64,000 nucleotides of DNA from Phycisphaeraceae bacterium (GCA_019636615.1 JAHBXF010000001.1:1550001-1614000); one strand, 5' to 3'. Shown: positions 44,847 to 54,368, numbered from the stretch's first letter. Made by a program: numbers and translations. Notes: a model not told the origin generated them from the sequence alone.

Positions 44847-44924
44847 GGTGGCCAGATTGTCGGCGCAAGCCGGCCGCCGCTCCAGTGCGCGGCCAACAAA
44901 CCCAGCATAGGCCCCTCGCCGGCA

Positions 44925-47351
44925 TCAGCAGCCGAGTTCCCACGCCAGGAAGAAGGCTTCGACATCGCCGCCGTCCACGCCGCCATCCTCGTTGATGTCG
45001 GCCTGCGGCTGGGCGACTTCCCACGCGAGGAAGAAGGCCTCGACATCGGCGCCGTCCACACCGCCGTCGCCGTTGAAGTCGGCCACGCAGGGCGGGGGCG
45101 TGACGAGGGGCGTGCGCCACACGCCGCGCCCGTAAGTGCCCACGGTGAGCGCGCGGTTGACGGGGTCGATGTGAAGAGAAGACACGTTGACGTTGGGGAA
45201 CGTGGAGTCGTTCTTGATCCAGGACTGTCCGTCGTCGAGCGAGACATAGATGCCCGCGCCCGAGCCGACGTACATCACGGGGGGGTTGAAGGCGTAGTCA
45301 ACGGCCAGGCAGCGGGGAGACACGCCCGAGGGGAGGTTGCTCCCCTTGGCGGTCCAGGTCTGGCCGAAGGTGTCGGTGCGGAAGATGCGCGAGCCGCTGC
45401 TGCTCGACTGCGCGGCGTAAGCCGTGCCGTGGTTGGAGGGGTGGATGACGATGCCGGTGATGTTGGTGTTGTTGGCGAATCCGCTGTTGCGCTGGTCCCA
45501 GTTCTGCGCGTCGGTGGTGACATAGAGCAGGCCGCGGGTGTTGCCCGTGTAGATGATGTTGCTGTTGCCCTGGGCCACGGCGATGATGTTGAAGGTGCCC
45601 GCGCCGGCGAGGTCGTTGGGCGTGATGGCGCTCCACGAGACACTCGAAGACGTGGCGTTGGTGGTGCGCCAGATGCGCTGGGTGCCGCCGTAGAGAGTGG
45701 TGGAAGAGTTCGGGTCGCCCACCAGGGGCGCGATCCACGCCACGCGGTCGCCCGACCACGGGCCGGTGATGTTGCTCGAGTTGGTGTTGTTCCAGCGGTA
45801 GATGGCCAGGTAGACGTAGGTGGTGTAGCGGCGGGTGAAGTTCGTGAAATCAAAGACCGAATAGCCGCCGTCGCCCGTCTGCAACTGCGGCCAGGTGAAC
45901 GACTCGCTGGTGCGCTCGGGCGTGCCGTTGTCCTGCGTGCCCGCCAGGATGCGCGTGGGAGAGTTGGGGTGCACCGTGACGTGGTACATCTGCGAGGCGG
46001 CCAGGGTCGCGTTGAGGTTGATCCACGAGTTGCCGCCGTTGGTGCTCTTGTAGATGCCGCCGTCGTTGGCTTCCCAGATGATGCCCGTGGGCCCCCACGC
46101 GATGGCGTGGTGGTCGGGGTGCAGTTGCGTGCCGCCCGCGTTGGAGACTTCAACCCATGAATCACCGCCGTTGGTGCTGCGCAGCACGCCCGCGGTGGCG
46201 TAGCGCGGGTCGACCCCGCCGCAGAAGACGATGTTCTCGTTCGCGGGGTCTACCCCCACGAAGACGTCGTACCAGCACTGGGGCTGGCAGTAGTTGGGCG
46301 TGTTGGTGAGTTGCGTCCAGGTGTCGCCGCCGTTGATGGTCTTGTAGAGGCCTTGCAGGTTTGAGCCGCTGATGAACGCCGCGTAGAGCACCTGCGGGTT
46401 CGACCGGCTGATGTCCATGACGATGCGGTCGAAGCCCGAGGTTGGCAGGCCGCCCGAGAGCAGCACCAGAGAGCCGCCGCCCGTGGTGGATCGGTAGATG
46501 CCCGTGCCCCGCCGCGCGATGTACACGATGTTGGCGTTGGTCGGGTGCATGAGCAGCGCCGAGCAGTTCGAGTTGATCAGCGTGCTCCAGTTCGTGCCGC
46601 CGTTGGTCGAACGGTGATACCCCGCCGAACTCGTCACATGGATCACCTGCGGGTTGGCGTGGCTGATGGCGATGCCGCTGCACTGCGAGCCCACCTGCGA
46701 GGTCGTGGCGATGCGGTTCCACGTCACGCCCGCGTCGAGCGAGCGGAAGAGGCCGTCACCCGCGGAACTCTGCTGATATTCACCCGTGCCCGCGTACACC
46801 GTGTTGGGGTTCGTCGGGTCGAGGGCCACAAAGCCGTGGTTGAGAATCGGCAGGTGGTCTGTCATCGGCGTCCACGTGGTCCCGCCGTTGACCGTCTTCC
46901 AGATCCCGCCCGAGGCCGAGGCGATGTACACCGTGTCGGGGTCGGTCGGGTGCGGCGCGATCGATACAACCCGCCCGCCAGCGTTGGCACGACCGCTCCA
47001 ATACTCGTTCGAGATCGGGCGCGGCCCCATGAATGTCCACTGGAAGGGCGTAGACCGCTGGCCGAAGGCGTCGGGTGTCCAGTTGGGCATGGGCTCGCCC
47101 ACGATCTTCTCATACCCCGGAGGGGGCGGGCCCATCTTCATCTTGCGCTCGACCTGAGCCTCCGAGGGTTTCTCCGCGATCGGGTAGAAATAGCCCAATG
47201 TTCCTGCGGTCGCCGGCGTTGCACCCGCCACAACCCCATTGGGCGCCGGCTTGGCGCACGAGGCGGCAAGAAGCAGGCCGCCGGCGGTGGGGAGGGCCAA
47301 GAGGCCGCGCAGAAACACACCAAGCCCGTTCTTCGCCCTGATCGTCGCCAT
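44925..47351 (-). CDS. Exported Asp-box (BNR/VPS10-like) beta-propeller protein with dockerin-like tail
   Basis: This 808-residue protein starts with a lipoprotein-like signal (L-L-L-A-A-S-C). The body is a beta-propeller of repeated Asp-box-like turns: T-V-N-G-G-T-T-W, S-L-D-A-G-V-T-W, S-T-N-G-G-T-N-W, T-I-N-G-G-D-T-W, S-T-N-G-G-D-S-W, S-T-N-G-G-N-S-W and S-L-D-D-G-Q-S-W. The C-terminus has two calcium-binding motifs, D-F-N-G-D-G-G-V-D-G-A-D and D-I-N-E-D-G-G-V-D-G-G-D, each followed by V-E-A-F-F-L-A-W-E. These tails are typical of Phycisphaerae exported proteins. No catalytic residues can be assigned. The ATG at 47351 has GGAG upstream, but the frame extends to a GTG at 47561 with another signal-like segment. 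Confidence 0.82.
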   Translation of the reverse strand: MATIRAKNGLGVFLRGLLALPTAGGLLLAASCAKPAPNGVVAGATPATAGTLGYFYPIAEKPSEAQVERKMKMGPPPPGYEKIVGEPMPNWTPDAFGQRSTPFQWTFMGPRPISNEYWSGRANAGGRVVSIAPHPTDPDTVYIASASGGIWKTVNGGTTWTPMTDHLPILNHGFVALDPTNPNTVYAGTGEYQQSSAGDGLFRSLDAGVTWNRIATTSQVGSQCSGIAISHANPQVIHVTSSAGYHRSTNGGTNWSTLINSNCSALLMHPTNANIVYIARRGTGIYRSTTGGGSLVLLSGGLPTSGFDRIVMDISRSNPQVLYAAFISGSNLQGLYKTINGGDTWTQLTNTPNYCQPQCWYDVFVGVDPANENIVFCGGVDPRYATAGVLRSTNGGDSWVEVSNAGGTQLHPDHHAIAWGPTGIIWEANDGGIYKSTNGGNSWINLNATLAASQMYHVTVHPNSPTRILAGTQDNGTPERTSESFTWPQLQTGDGGYSVFDFTNFTRRYTTYVYLAIYRWNNTNSSNITGPWSGDRVAWIAPLVGDPNSSTTLYGGTQRIWRTTNATSSSVSWSAITPNDLAGAGTFNIIAVAQGNSNIIYTGNTRGLLYVTTDAQNWDQRNSGFANNTNITGIVIHPSNHGTAYAAQSSSSGSRIFRTDTFGQTWTAKGSNLPSGVSPRCLAVDYAFNPPVMYVGSGAGIYVSLDDGQSWIKNDSTFPNVNVSSLHIDPVNRALTVGTYGRGVWRTPLVTPPPCVADFNGDGGVDGADVEAFFLAWEVAQPQADINEDGGVDGGDVEAFFLAWELGC

Positions 47352-47722
47352 GATCGTCGCTCCGTTCGTGCGCTCGGCGGGCAGAGATCTCGCCCGCACC
47401 CCTTCAGACCCCGGAACCGGGGCCCATTTCGTCTCTTCAGCCGCAGCCGAGGCTGGTCCACCCCGCTCGTCCGCCGCCGACACACAGGCCAATACCAAAA
47501 ATAGCACACACGTCGCCGCGTGCGCACCGATTCTCACCAAGATTCGACACACGGGCACCAAGGGTTCGATGAAGTTCCCGAAAGTGAGTTATTGGCCCTT
47601 GAGTCCCCTCCTTGCCTGTGTCCGGCACGCGAGCGCGTTCCTACATTGATACGGGCGCGGCGGGGGCATGGCGTGTGCTGGTCCCCTGTCCCCCGGGTTC
47701 GGCGACAGAAAGGGGTGGCGCC
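47352..47722. other. Divergent intergenic region of two exported-protein genes
   Basis: These 371 bases separate the propeller and ADP-ribosylglycohydrolase genes. The propeller frame stays open to 47561 and could encode an extra signal-like N-terminus. TACATT at about 47640-47645 may be a -10 box for the rightward gene. Nothing else is recognised. Confidence 0.5.
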
Positions 47723-49717
47723 ATGCACGCCGCGATCGCCGGTTGCTTCTGCGCTGTGTTGTCCTTGGCCGCCGCCGCGCAGACCGCCGCCCCTCGCACC
47801 CTCTCGCAGAGTGAATACCGCCAGCGCATGCGCGGCATGTGGCTGGGCCAGTGCATCGCCAACTGGACAGGCCTTCAGACCGAGGGCCGCCACCGCCAGC
47901 CCCCCTTCCTCACCGACGCCGACTGGGGCCAGCCCCAGCCCTACACGAACGGCTTCCCGCTCGAGTTCAAGTGGTTCTACAACCCCTGGGGGGCCGACGA
48001 CGACACCGACATCGAATACGTCTATCAGCACCTCATGACCCTGCACGGCACGCCCCTTCTCTCGCCCGCCCACATCCGCGACGGCTGGCAAGAGCACATC
48101 AACTCCTTCATCTGGGTCAGCAACGCCCGCGCCCGCGACCTCATGTCGCGCGGCGTGTTGCCGCCCGCCACCGGCTACGCCGCGGCCAATCAATACCGCC
48201 TCGCCATTGATGCGCAGCTCACCACCGAGTTCTTCGGCATGTTCGCGCCGGGCATGCCGCACGTCGCGCTGCGGCTGGCCGACCTGCCCATTCGCACCAC
48301 CGCCGCGGGGCACGCCGCGCACGCCTCGCAGTTCTATGTCGTGCTCTATTCCCTCGCCACGCAGGCCGACCCATCGTGGGATGGCAGGACCACGGTGATC
48401 TGGCTCACGCAGCGCGCCCGCGAATATCTGCCGCCCACATCCAAGGCACGCGACATCGTCACGCTCGTGCTCGATGACTTTCTGGCCAACCCCGACCCTG
48501 ATGACTGGGAGCGCACCCGCGACCTCATCGACCAGCACCTGCGCGTGAACGCGGCGCAGAACGGATATGTCTACCGCGGCTGGACGGAATCTTCCATCAA
48601 CTTCGCCTCCGGTCTCCTCGCGCTGCTCTACGGCCAGGGGGACTACCGCCGCACCGTGCAGATCGGCACACTCTCGGGGTGGGACAGCGACAACGGCACG
48701 GCCACCATGGGCGGTCTGCTGGGCCTCATGCTGGGCTACGGGGGTGTGATGGCGCAGTTCAACAACGGCCCGCGCGAGAACTACTGGATCTCCCGCACCC
48801 GCGACAACATGCCCGACTACACCGGCCCGGGCGACAACTACGAAGACACGTTTCTGATGATCGCCGACCGCGCCCTGCCCATCGTGCGCGGCGTCATCAA
48901 CAGCGCGGGCGGACGCGCCGACGATGACCACGACGTGTGGCTGCTGCCCCCGGCGCTCACGGCTGTCACGCCCCTCCAGGCCAACCCACTCACCCGCGAG
49001 CACGCGCGCAGCGCCAACAACACCGTGCGTGACGCGGGCGGCATCGTCACCGCTTCCGTCGTCGTCGGCAGCGGCACAGGCACGCCCCCATCATCGCGGG
49101 GGCGCACCGACCCCGCCGCCTTCGCCGACGGCCTCGAGACCGGCTTCCTCGGGCGCGAAGAAAATGACTCGCAGCGGCTGTTCTATACATCGCAGAGCAA
49201 AGGGGTGCCGCCCTCGGGCCTTGTCACGCTTCAAGTGGTCTATGACCGCGCCGTGCCCCTGCACGCCGTGCGCTTTGTCGAGGGAGATCACTTCACCACA
49301 TCCCCCGCCGGCGGCTGGTTCATCAGCGCCGCCGTCGAAGCCCTCATCGGCGGCGAGTGGACACACATCGGCGACCTTGAGCCCGCCTCACTCGACCCCG
49401 ACACGCCCTTTCAGATCTTCGACCTCCCAGCACCAGGCCCGGGGATCGAGGCCACGGGCGTCCGCATCATCGGTGCTCCGGGCGGGGGCGGGCTCTTTGT
49501 CACCTGCACCGAACTCGACGCCCTGGGCCCCCCGGCGCCAGACCCCGCAACGTCGTACGACATAAACGCCGATGGCCGCGTCACCATCGAAGACCTCTAC
49601 ACGTGGGAGCAAAGCCCCGCCGATCTGAACGGCGACGGCCAGGCCGACACCCAAGACCGCGACCTGCTCCTGCTCGCCATCCGCTGGCGCGAGCCCGCCG
49701 ACATCTCGCCCCCTTGA
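47723..49717 (+). CDS. Secreted ADP-ribosylglycohydrolase family protein with dockerin-like tail
   Basis: This 664-residue protein has a signal peptide (A-A-I-A-G-C-F-C-A-V-L-S-L-A-A-A-A-Q). The ADP-ribosylglycohydrolase (DraG-like) domain has R-G-M-W-L-G-Q-C-I-A-N, the metal motif G-A-D-D-D-T-D-I-E-Y-V-Y, and the second metal motif W-D-S-D-N-G-T-A-T-M-G-G-L-L-G. Both di-metal acidic clusters are present. A C-terminal beta-rich domain (about 470-610) is followed by a dockerin-like pair, D-I-N-A-D-G-R-V-T-I-E-D and D-L-N-G-D-G-Q-A-D-T-Q-D. Export of this family is unusual, since most members act on intracellular ADP-ribosylated targets; here the substrate must be outside. AAGGGG precedes the ATG at 47723. 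Confidence 0.85.
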   Translation: MHAAIAGCFCAVLSLAAAAQTAAPRTLSQSEYRQRMRGMWLGQCIANWTGLQTEGRHRQPPFLTDADWGQPQPYTNGFPLEFKWFYNPWGADDDTDIEYVYQHLMTLHGTPLLSPAHIRDGWQEHINSFIWVSNARARDLMSRGVLPPATGYAAANQYRLAIDAQLTTEFFGMFAPGMPHVALRLADLPIRTTAAGHAAHASQFYVVLYSLATQADPSWDGRTTVIWLTQRAREYLPPTSKARDIVTLVLDDFLANPDPDDWERTRDLIDQHLRVNAAQNGYVYRGWTESSINFASGLLALLYGQGDYRRTVQIGTLSGWDSDNGTATMGGLLGLMLGYGGVMAQFNNGPRENYWISRTRDNMPDYTGPGDNYEDTFLMIADRALPIVRGVINSAGGRADDDHDVWLLPPALTAVTPLQANPLTREHARSANNTVRDAGGIVTASVVVGSGTGTPPSSRGRTDPAAFADGLETGFLGREENDSQRLFYTSQSKGVPPSGLVTLQVVYDRAVPLHAVRFVEGDHFTTSPAGGWFISAAVEALIGGEWTHIGDLEPASLDPDTPFQIFDLPAPGPGIEATGVRIIGAPGGGGLFVTCTELDALGPPAPDPATSYDINADGRVTIEDLYTWEQSPADLNGDGQADTQDRDLLLLAIRWREPADISPP

Positions 49718-49780
49718 ATCGGTGAGGCCGGCGGTCACGACGCGGGGGGCTCTGTGCCGATATCCTCCGCGTCACAACGC

Positions 49781-50701
49781 ATGGCCGCGCTCGCATACAA
49801 CCTCCTCCGACTGGCACGCCCCAAGCAATGGGCCAAGAGCGCGTTCGTGCTCCTGGGCCCTCTCTACGGCCTGCGCGACCACCCCGAGATGGCGACCCGG
49901 GCAACGCTCGTCACGGCGCTCATCGCCGCGGCCGTCTTTGCGCTGGTTTCGAGCGCGTGCTACGTGGTCAACGACATCTTCGACGCCGAGAAAGACCGCG
50001 CCCACCCCCGCAAGAGCCGCCGCCCCATCGCCAGCGGGGCCGTGAGCGTGGGCGTGGGCTGGGTCTACGCGCTGGGCCTGGGCGTGGCGGGCCTGTCGCT
50101 GGCGTGGCTCTTGCCCGAAGAAACGCGACTGCGAACACTCGCCGTCGCTGGTATCTACGGCGCGAACGTCATGGCCTATTCCTACGCGCTCAAGCACATC
50201 GTCATCCTCGACGTGCTCTCCCTCTCGGCGGGCTTTGTGCTGCGCGTCATCGGCGGCTGTGCCGCGCTGGCCATCGAGCCCAGCACCTGGCTGCTCAACG
50301 TCACGCTCTTCCTCGCCATGTTCCTGGCCTTCGGCAAGCGACTGGGCGAGCGGCGCACCATGGGCGATCGCGCCTCCTCGGCGCGCGGCGTGCAGACGGT
50401 GTACACCGACGACCTGCTGCGCATGTTCGTCGTCGTCACCGCCGTGGCCACGCTCATCACCTATGCCGGCTATGTGCAGGCGCGGGCCGCCCCGGCCGCC
50501 TCGTCCCTTGGCGCTTTCCTGGGCTTCCACGCGCTGTGGATCACCATGCTCCCCGCCATGTTCGCCATGCTGCGGGCCATCGTGCTCCTCGAGCGTGGCG
50601 ATTACGACGACCCCACCGAACTGGCCACACGCGACCTCACCATGCAGGTGGCCGTGGCCGCCTTCGGGGTGCTCTCGGTGCTCGCCGCGGTCGGCGGCTA
50701 G
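49781..50701 (+). CDS. UbiA-family decaprenyl-phosphate phosphoribosyltransferase-like prenyltransferase
   Basis: This 306-residue membrane protein has eight or nine hydrophobic segments. It starts with R-P-K-Q-W-A-K-S, the opening of DPPR synthases, and has the first Asp-rich motif N-D-I-F-D-A-E-K-D-R-A-H-P followed by R-R-P-I-A-S-G. DPPR synthase joins PRPP to a polyprenyl phosphate as the first step toward decaprenyl-phosphoryl arabinose or related sugar donors. Such lipid-linked sugars could feed the ALG10-like GT-C enzyme nearby. The start is uncertain: ATG 49781 (TATCCT 14 bases upstream) or GTG 49754, nine codons earlier. Confidence 0.85.
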   Translation: MAALAYNLLRLARPKQWAKSAFVLLGPLYGLRDHPEMATRATLVTALIAAAVFALVSSACYVVNDIFDAEKDRAHPRKSRRPIASGAVSVGVGWVYALGLGVAGLSLAWLLPEETRLRTLAVAGIYGANVMAYSYALKHIVILDVLSLSAGFVLRVIGGCAALAIEPSTWLLNVTLFLAMFLAFGKRLGERRTMGDRASSARGVQTVYTDDLLRMFVVVTAVATLITYAGYVQARAAPAASSLGAFLGFHALWITMLPAMFAMLRAIVLLERGDYDDPTELATRDLTMQVAVAAFGVLSVLAAVGG

Positions 50702-50712
50702 CGCCCTCGCGC

Positions 50713-52797
50713 TCAGCGCACGCCCAGTTCGGCCAGCAGTTCCTTGGCCTCATAGACCGAGCGCAGGGCCTCGACGATGCCGCGCGAATCGACCGACACC
50801 GCGCGGTTGGTGCGGATGTCGTAGATGACATCGCCCACGAGCGAGTCGATGTTGCCGTCAAAGACGAGCCCCACGACCTGCCCCGCTCGGTTCACCACCG
50901 GGCTGCCCGAGTTGCCACCGATGATGTCCGCCGTGCAGATGAAGTTGTAGGGCACGCTCAGATCGATCTTCTCGCGCTTCTCAACCCACGATGGCGGCAG
51001 GCGGAACTCCTTCTCACCCTCGCGCTCGGCGGCCCGTTCAAACTTGCCCGCCAGCGTGGTGAAGGCCGGCACGCGCCCCTCGCCCTCGCCCAGGGCCTTC
51101 ACCGTGCCGTACGAAAGCCGCAGGGTGAATGTGGCGTCCGGGTAGACATTGTCGCCCAGCAGCGCGAAACGCGCCCGCGCCAGTTTTTCATACCCGCGCT
51201 TCTCCGGCCCGTCGACCTCGTTCTCGAAGCGCTGCCGCAGCGCACGCGAGATCGGGTCGAGCAGGCGGGCCAGCCCCAGCATGGGGTCTTCAGATTCCGC
51301 CACCGCCTGCGTGCCCCCTTCCACAAGCGCCCTGCGCGCCGCCGGGTCTTTGAAGGTGCACCCCTTCACCAGTTGCTCGGCCCGGGCGCGGGGCGATTCG
51401 CCCATCAGCGCGGCCTGCACGGTCTCGTCGTCCCCCCCGAAATACTCGGCCATCTGCGAAAGGCCGCTGGCGATCCGCTCGATCTCCAGCGCGTCGTAGA
51501 TCGGCTCGGGCGAGTAGAGGTCGAGGTAGAGCGCGGGCAGACGGCTCTCTCCATACTCGGCCAGGCGCTCGCCGCTGGGCTTGGGCAGTTCTTCCGCCAG
51601 ACGCACGATGCGCAGCGCCCGCGCCAGCAGCCCCGAGCCCCGCTCGAGGAAGCGGTCGAGCACGAACCGCTGCACATAAAACTCGGCGTGGTAACTCTGC
51701 GCCTCGCCGATCTCGCTCACCGCGCGCATCATCTCGTCGGCCTCGGGCAGGCGCTTCTCCATCAGCAGCCGGCCCATGTCCAGTTCTTCACGCAGTTTGC
51801 GGTCCATCAGCGCGGGGTCGTGCAGCCCGGCCAGCAGCCCGGTGAAGGCCTTGCGCCCGTTGGCGATGCTCAGCATGTCCTCGCGGGCCACCCGCGCGTT
51901 CTCGGCGCTGCGCCCGGCGAACGTCTGCAGTTTCACCTCGGCCCGCCACAGGTGCTGCAGAATCGTCGGCAGCATCCAGTCGCGCAGAAACGCCGTGTGC
52001 GCGTGCGTATACATGCGGCGCGTGCGCCCCGGGTGGCCGAAGACAAAGACCAGTTCGTCCTCGGCCGCGCCCGCGGGCGACCACTCAAGGAAGTTCTGGG
52101 CCTTGAGCGGCTCGCCGTTCTCATAAATGCGGAAGAAGCACGCGTCGAGGTTGTAGCGGGGGTACTCGAAGTTGTCGGTGTCGCCGCCGAAGAAGGCCGC
52201 CGCCTCTTCGGGCGCGAAGACCAGACGAACATCGGTGAAACTCTTGGAGCGGTAGAGGTGATACTGCCCGCCCTGAAAGAGCGTCACCACCTCGCTGGTG
52301 AGCCCCGACTTCTCCACCGATTCCTGCTCGATCTGGGCGATGGCACGCCGGCGCGCCGCCCCCGCTTCCGCGGCGTCTTCGATGCCCGCCGCGGCCTCTT
52401 TCACCCGGGCCGTCACGTCTTCGATCTCCCACAGCACGCGCACCTCAAGGTCGGGGCAGGGCAGTTCTTCGGCGCGCGTCCGCGCCAGGAAGCCCACCTC
52501 CATCAGGTCGCGTTCTTTCGTCGAGAGTTTGGCGATCATGTCGCTGCCCACGTGGTGGTTGGTCATCACCAGCCCGTCGCGGCTCACGATGCTGCCGCTG
52601 CCGCCCGTCTCAAACCGCACCGCCGCCTTCTGCATCCGCTCCAGCCACGCCGCGTCGGGCTTGAAGCCGTAGTCCTTCTCCAGCGCCGCGGGCGGGTTGG
52701 TCAGCAGCCACATCCCCTCGTCGGCCAGCGCCGGGCCAGCGGGGCATGCGAAGTAAGCGGCGGCGGCAATCAGGAACGAAGCGGTGCGGGTGCGCAT
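50713..52797 (-). CDS. S46 family serine peptidase (DPP7/DPP11-like)
   Basis: This 694-residue exported dipeptidyl-peptidase has a signal peptide ending near A-L-A-D-E-G-M-W, and D-E-G-M-W-L is the usual mature start of S46 proteins. The trypsin-like triad is visible: T-N-H-H-V-G (His81/82), G-G-D-T-D-N-F-E-Y-P-R (Asp) and G-G-N-S-G-S-P-V (Ser). S46 enzymes remove dipeptides from peptide N-termini in the periplasm, feeding amino-acid uptake. Length is right for the family (about 700). The ATG at 52797 is chosen because the signal peptide begins there. It converges with the UbiA gene, leaving an 11-base gap. Confidence 0.94.
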   Translation of the reverse strand: MRTRTASFLIAAAAYFACPAGPALADEGMWLLTNPPAALEKDYGFKPDAAWLERMQKAAVRFETGGSGSIVSRDGLVMTNHHVGSDMIAKLSTKERDLMEVGFLARTRAEELPCPDLEVRVLWEIEDVTARVKEAAAGIEDAAEAGAARRRAIAQIEQESVEKSGLTSEVVTLFQGGQYHLYRSKSFTDVRLVFAPEEAAAFFGGDTDNFEYPRYNLDACFFRIYENGEPLKAQNFLEWSPAGAAEDELVFVFGHPGRTRRMYTHAHTAFLRDWMLPTILQHLWRAEVKLQTFAGRSAENARVAREDMLSIANGRKAFTGLLAGLHDPALMDRKLREELDMGRLLMEKRLPEADEMMRAVSEIGEAQSYHAEFYVQRFVLDRFLERGSGLLARALRIVRLAEELPKPSGERLAEYGESRLPALYLDLYSPEPIYDALEIERIASGLSQMAEYFGGDDETVQAALMGESPRARAEQLVKGCTFKDPAARRALVEGGTQAVAESEDPMLGLARLLDPISRALRQRFENEVDGPEKRGYEKLARARFALLGDNVYPDATFTLRLSYGTVKALGEGEGRVPAFTTLAGKFERAAEREGEKEFRLPPSWVEKREKIDLSVPYNFICTADIIGGNSGSPVVNRAGQVVGLVFDGNIDSLVGDVIYDIRTNRAVSVDSRGIVEALRSVYEAKELLAELGVR

Positions 52798-53321
52798 GTG
52801 TCGAAAGGCTCCGGGGAAAAGGCGAACTGCGAACGGCGAGTCATCTACCAACGTCTGCTCATCTGCGAGAGTCTACTCAGCAACGAACGTCTGCTCGTCT
52901 GCGAGAGGCTACTCAGTAGCCCTGTAGGATACGTGCAATCCCGCCCGCACGCGGGCCTCTTGGTTGTACGCCGGTCTCTTGGTGGTTCGGCTCTCTCCGA
53001 GAACCGCGCAGTTGTCTGGGTGCCGTGGCAATCGCGTTTCGCCACGCCGCGCGAGGGCGACCAACCTACACCACAGAGGGGCAGTACGATACAAGCCGCT
53101 GCGGTTGGTATCGACACAAACCGTGCCACTGCACCGCCGCTTCGGCGCGTGCAGTGATGCCCCCGCCAACAGCGGGAGTTTGATGCCCTGCCCTCTGTGG
53201 CAAGGGTGATGCGGTATGGCTTTGCCACGCCGCGCGTGCCCGACGAGCGGGCATGTCAGAGGCGTTTTGCGAATGAGTTGAGTTTTGGTGCGCGGAGACT
53301 CGCGCGGCGGTGACACACTGG
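52798..53321. other. Repeat-bearing gene-free stretch
   Basis: No gene is supported in these 524 bases. 52846-52920 repeats a short ctgctc(a/g)tctgcgagag(t/g)ctactcag unit about twice. 53010-53230 carries one H2 hairpin and two diverged H3 palindromes, linking this region to the 24-29 kb island. Confidence 0.55.
53127..53156. repeat. Hairpin repeat H2, copy 3 (inverted)
   Basis: CACTGCAC and GTGCAGTG pair as in the other copies. The flanking bases match 24925-24975 in reverse complement over about 45 bases. Confidence 0.75.
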
Positions 53322-54362
53322 TCAGGGCGGGTGATTAGATGCACCGGCGGATGAGGCAAGGCGATGGGCCGCGCTGGGGCGGCGGGGTGAGAGCCTCACG
53401 TTTGAGACTCGCGCGGCGTGCAGCGATTGCGGGATCGATGCGCGAGGAGGCGATTGTGAAGCGGGAGGAGTATGTGAAGTGGTTGAAGTGGATGAGGTTG
53501 GGGTAGCGGAAGCGAGCGAAGAGAGAGAAGAAGAATCGGCGGGAGTTAAAGCGTGAGGGGTAACGGCGGGTGGTGGTGTGTGGCCTGGAGCCGGGTGGGC
53601 CGCGTTATCGGTTACGTCAGCGGAGTCATCGGCGGAGTCATCGGCGGAATCGTCGGTTGAGTCGTCGGCGGAGTTAACGGCGGCGAGGGCTGCTGCGAAG
53701 AGGTCGGCGAAAGAACCGAAGTGTGGAACGGAGTCACGCGGCCCGAATGCGTGTGTGAGGCTAGGTGTTGTGTTTGCACTCGGGGGCGCGTGCGCGGCGC
53801 TTACGCGCGGGGTCTGCGATTCGACGCTTGCGTGCCAAGGAGAAGTGTTGATGCTCGCGTGCGGGTTGCTGCCGCGCTGGTGATCGGGCGGGGCGCTTGC
53901 ATGTCGCGGCTCGTTTGTGCGTGAACGAGAGAGCGCGCGGTGGTTGAAGTTGGCGTAGCGGAGGAGGGTGGCGGCCGCGCGGCGGAGTTCCACTTGGTGG
54001 CGGAGAGCGCAGACCTCGGCGCGGGACGACCGGGCATCATGGCTGGGCGAGCGGGCTTCGTCGCTGGGTGAGCGGGCTTCGCGGCGGAGCGCGGAAGTGG
54101 TCTGGGGCGCGGACGAGCAGGCTACAGCGCGGTGACGCGCGAGGAGTGTGCCCAGGGCGGCGACGGCGAGGGGGAGGTGGAGTTGCGCGGCGAAGCGGGT
54201 GCTGATGGCGGCCGCGCTCTGGAGTTGGTCGAGTTTTTGTTGGGTCTGGTCAGAGGAGATGAAGGCGGCGAGGGCATCGAGGGTGAGGCCGTGGCGCGCG
54301 GCGACCTGGCTCAGGGAGAAGTGAGCAGAGGCGAGGTCGGCGATGATCGCGGCCGGATCCAC
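53322..54362 (-). CDS. Unknown protein with N-terminal HTH-like region and disordered body
   Basis: This 346-residue protein starts at a GTG. Residues 5-35 (S-L-S-Q-V-A-A-R-H-G-L-T-L-D-A-L-A-A-F) look like a helix-turn-helix, and residues 40-80 are also helical. The remainder is low-complexity, rich in Ser, Ala, Pro and His, with a S-A-D-D-S repeat (about 235-255) that is also a short tandem repeat in the DNA (53625-53680). An excellent promoter, TTGACA-N16-TACATT six bases before the GTG, strongly supports both expression and start. It may be a DNA-binding protein; nothing more can be said. Confidence 0.65.
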   Translation of the reverse strand: MDPAAIIADLASAHFSLSQVAARHGLTLDALAAFISSDQTQQKLDQLQSAAAISTRFAAQLHLPLAVAALGTLLARHRAVACSSAPQTTSALRREARSPSDEARSPSHDARSSRAEVCALRHQVELRRAAATLLRYANFNHRALSRSRTNEPRHASAPPDHQRGSNPHASINTSPWHASVESQTPRVSAAHAPPSANTTPSLTHAFGPRDSVPHFGSFADLFAAALAAVNSADDSTDDSADDSADDSADVTDNAAHPAPGHTPPPAVTPHALTPADSSSLSSLASATPTSSTSTTSHTPPASQSPPRASIPQSLHAARVSNVRLSPRRPSAAHRLASSAGASNHPP

Positions 54363-54368
54363 GCAGAC

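Noticed and set aside
43272-46160. Plus-strand open frame of 962 codons
   Set aside because: Runs antisense to two well-supported genes and has the repetitive Arg/Gly/His make-up of a shadow frame.
49828-53157. Plus-strand open frame of 1109 codons
   Set aside because: Overlaps the UbiA gene out of frame and runs antisense to the S46 peptidase; no domain is visible.
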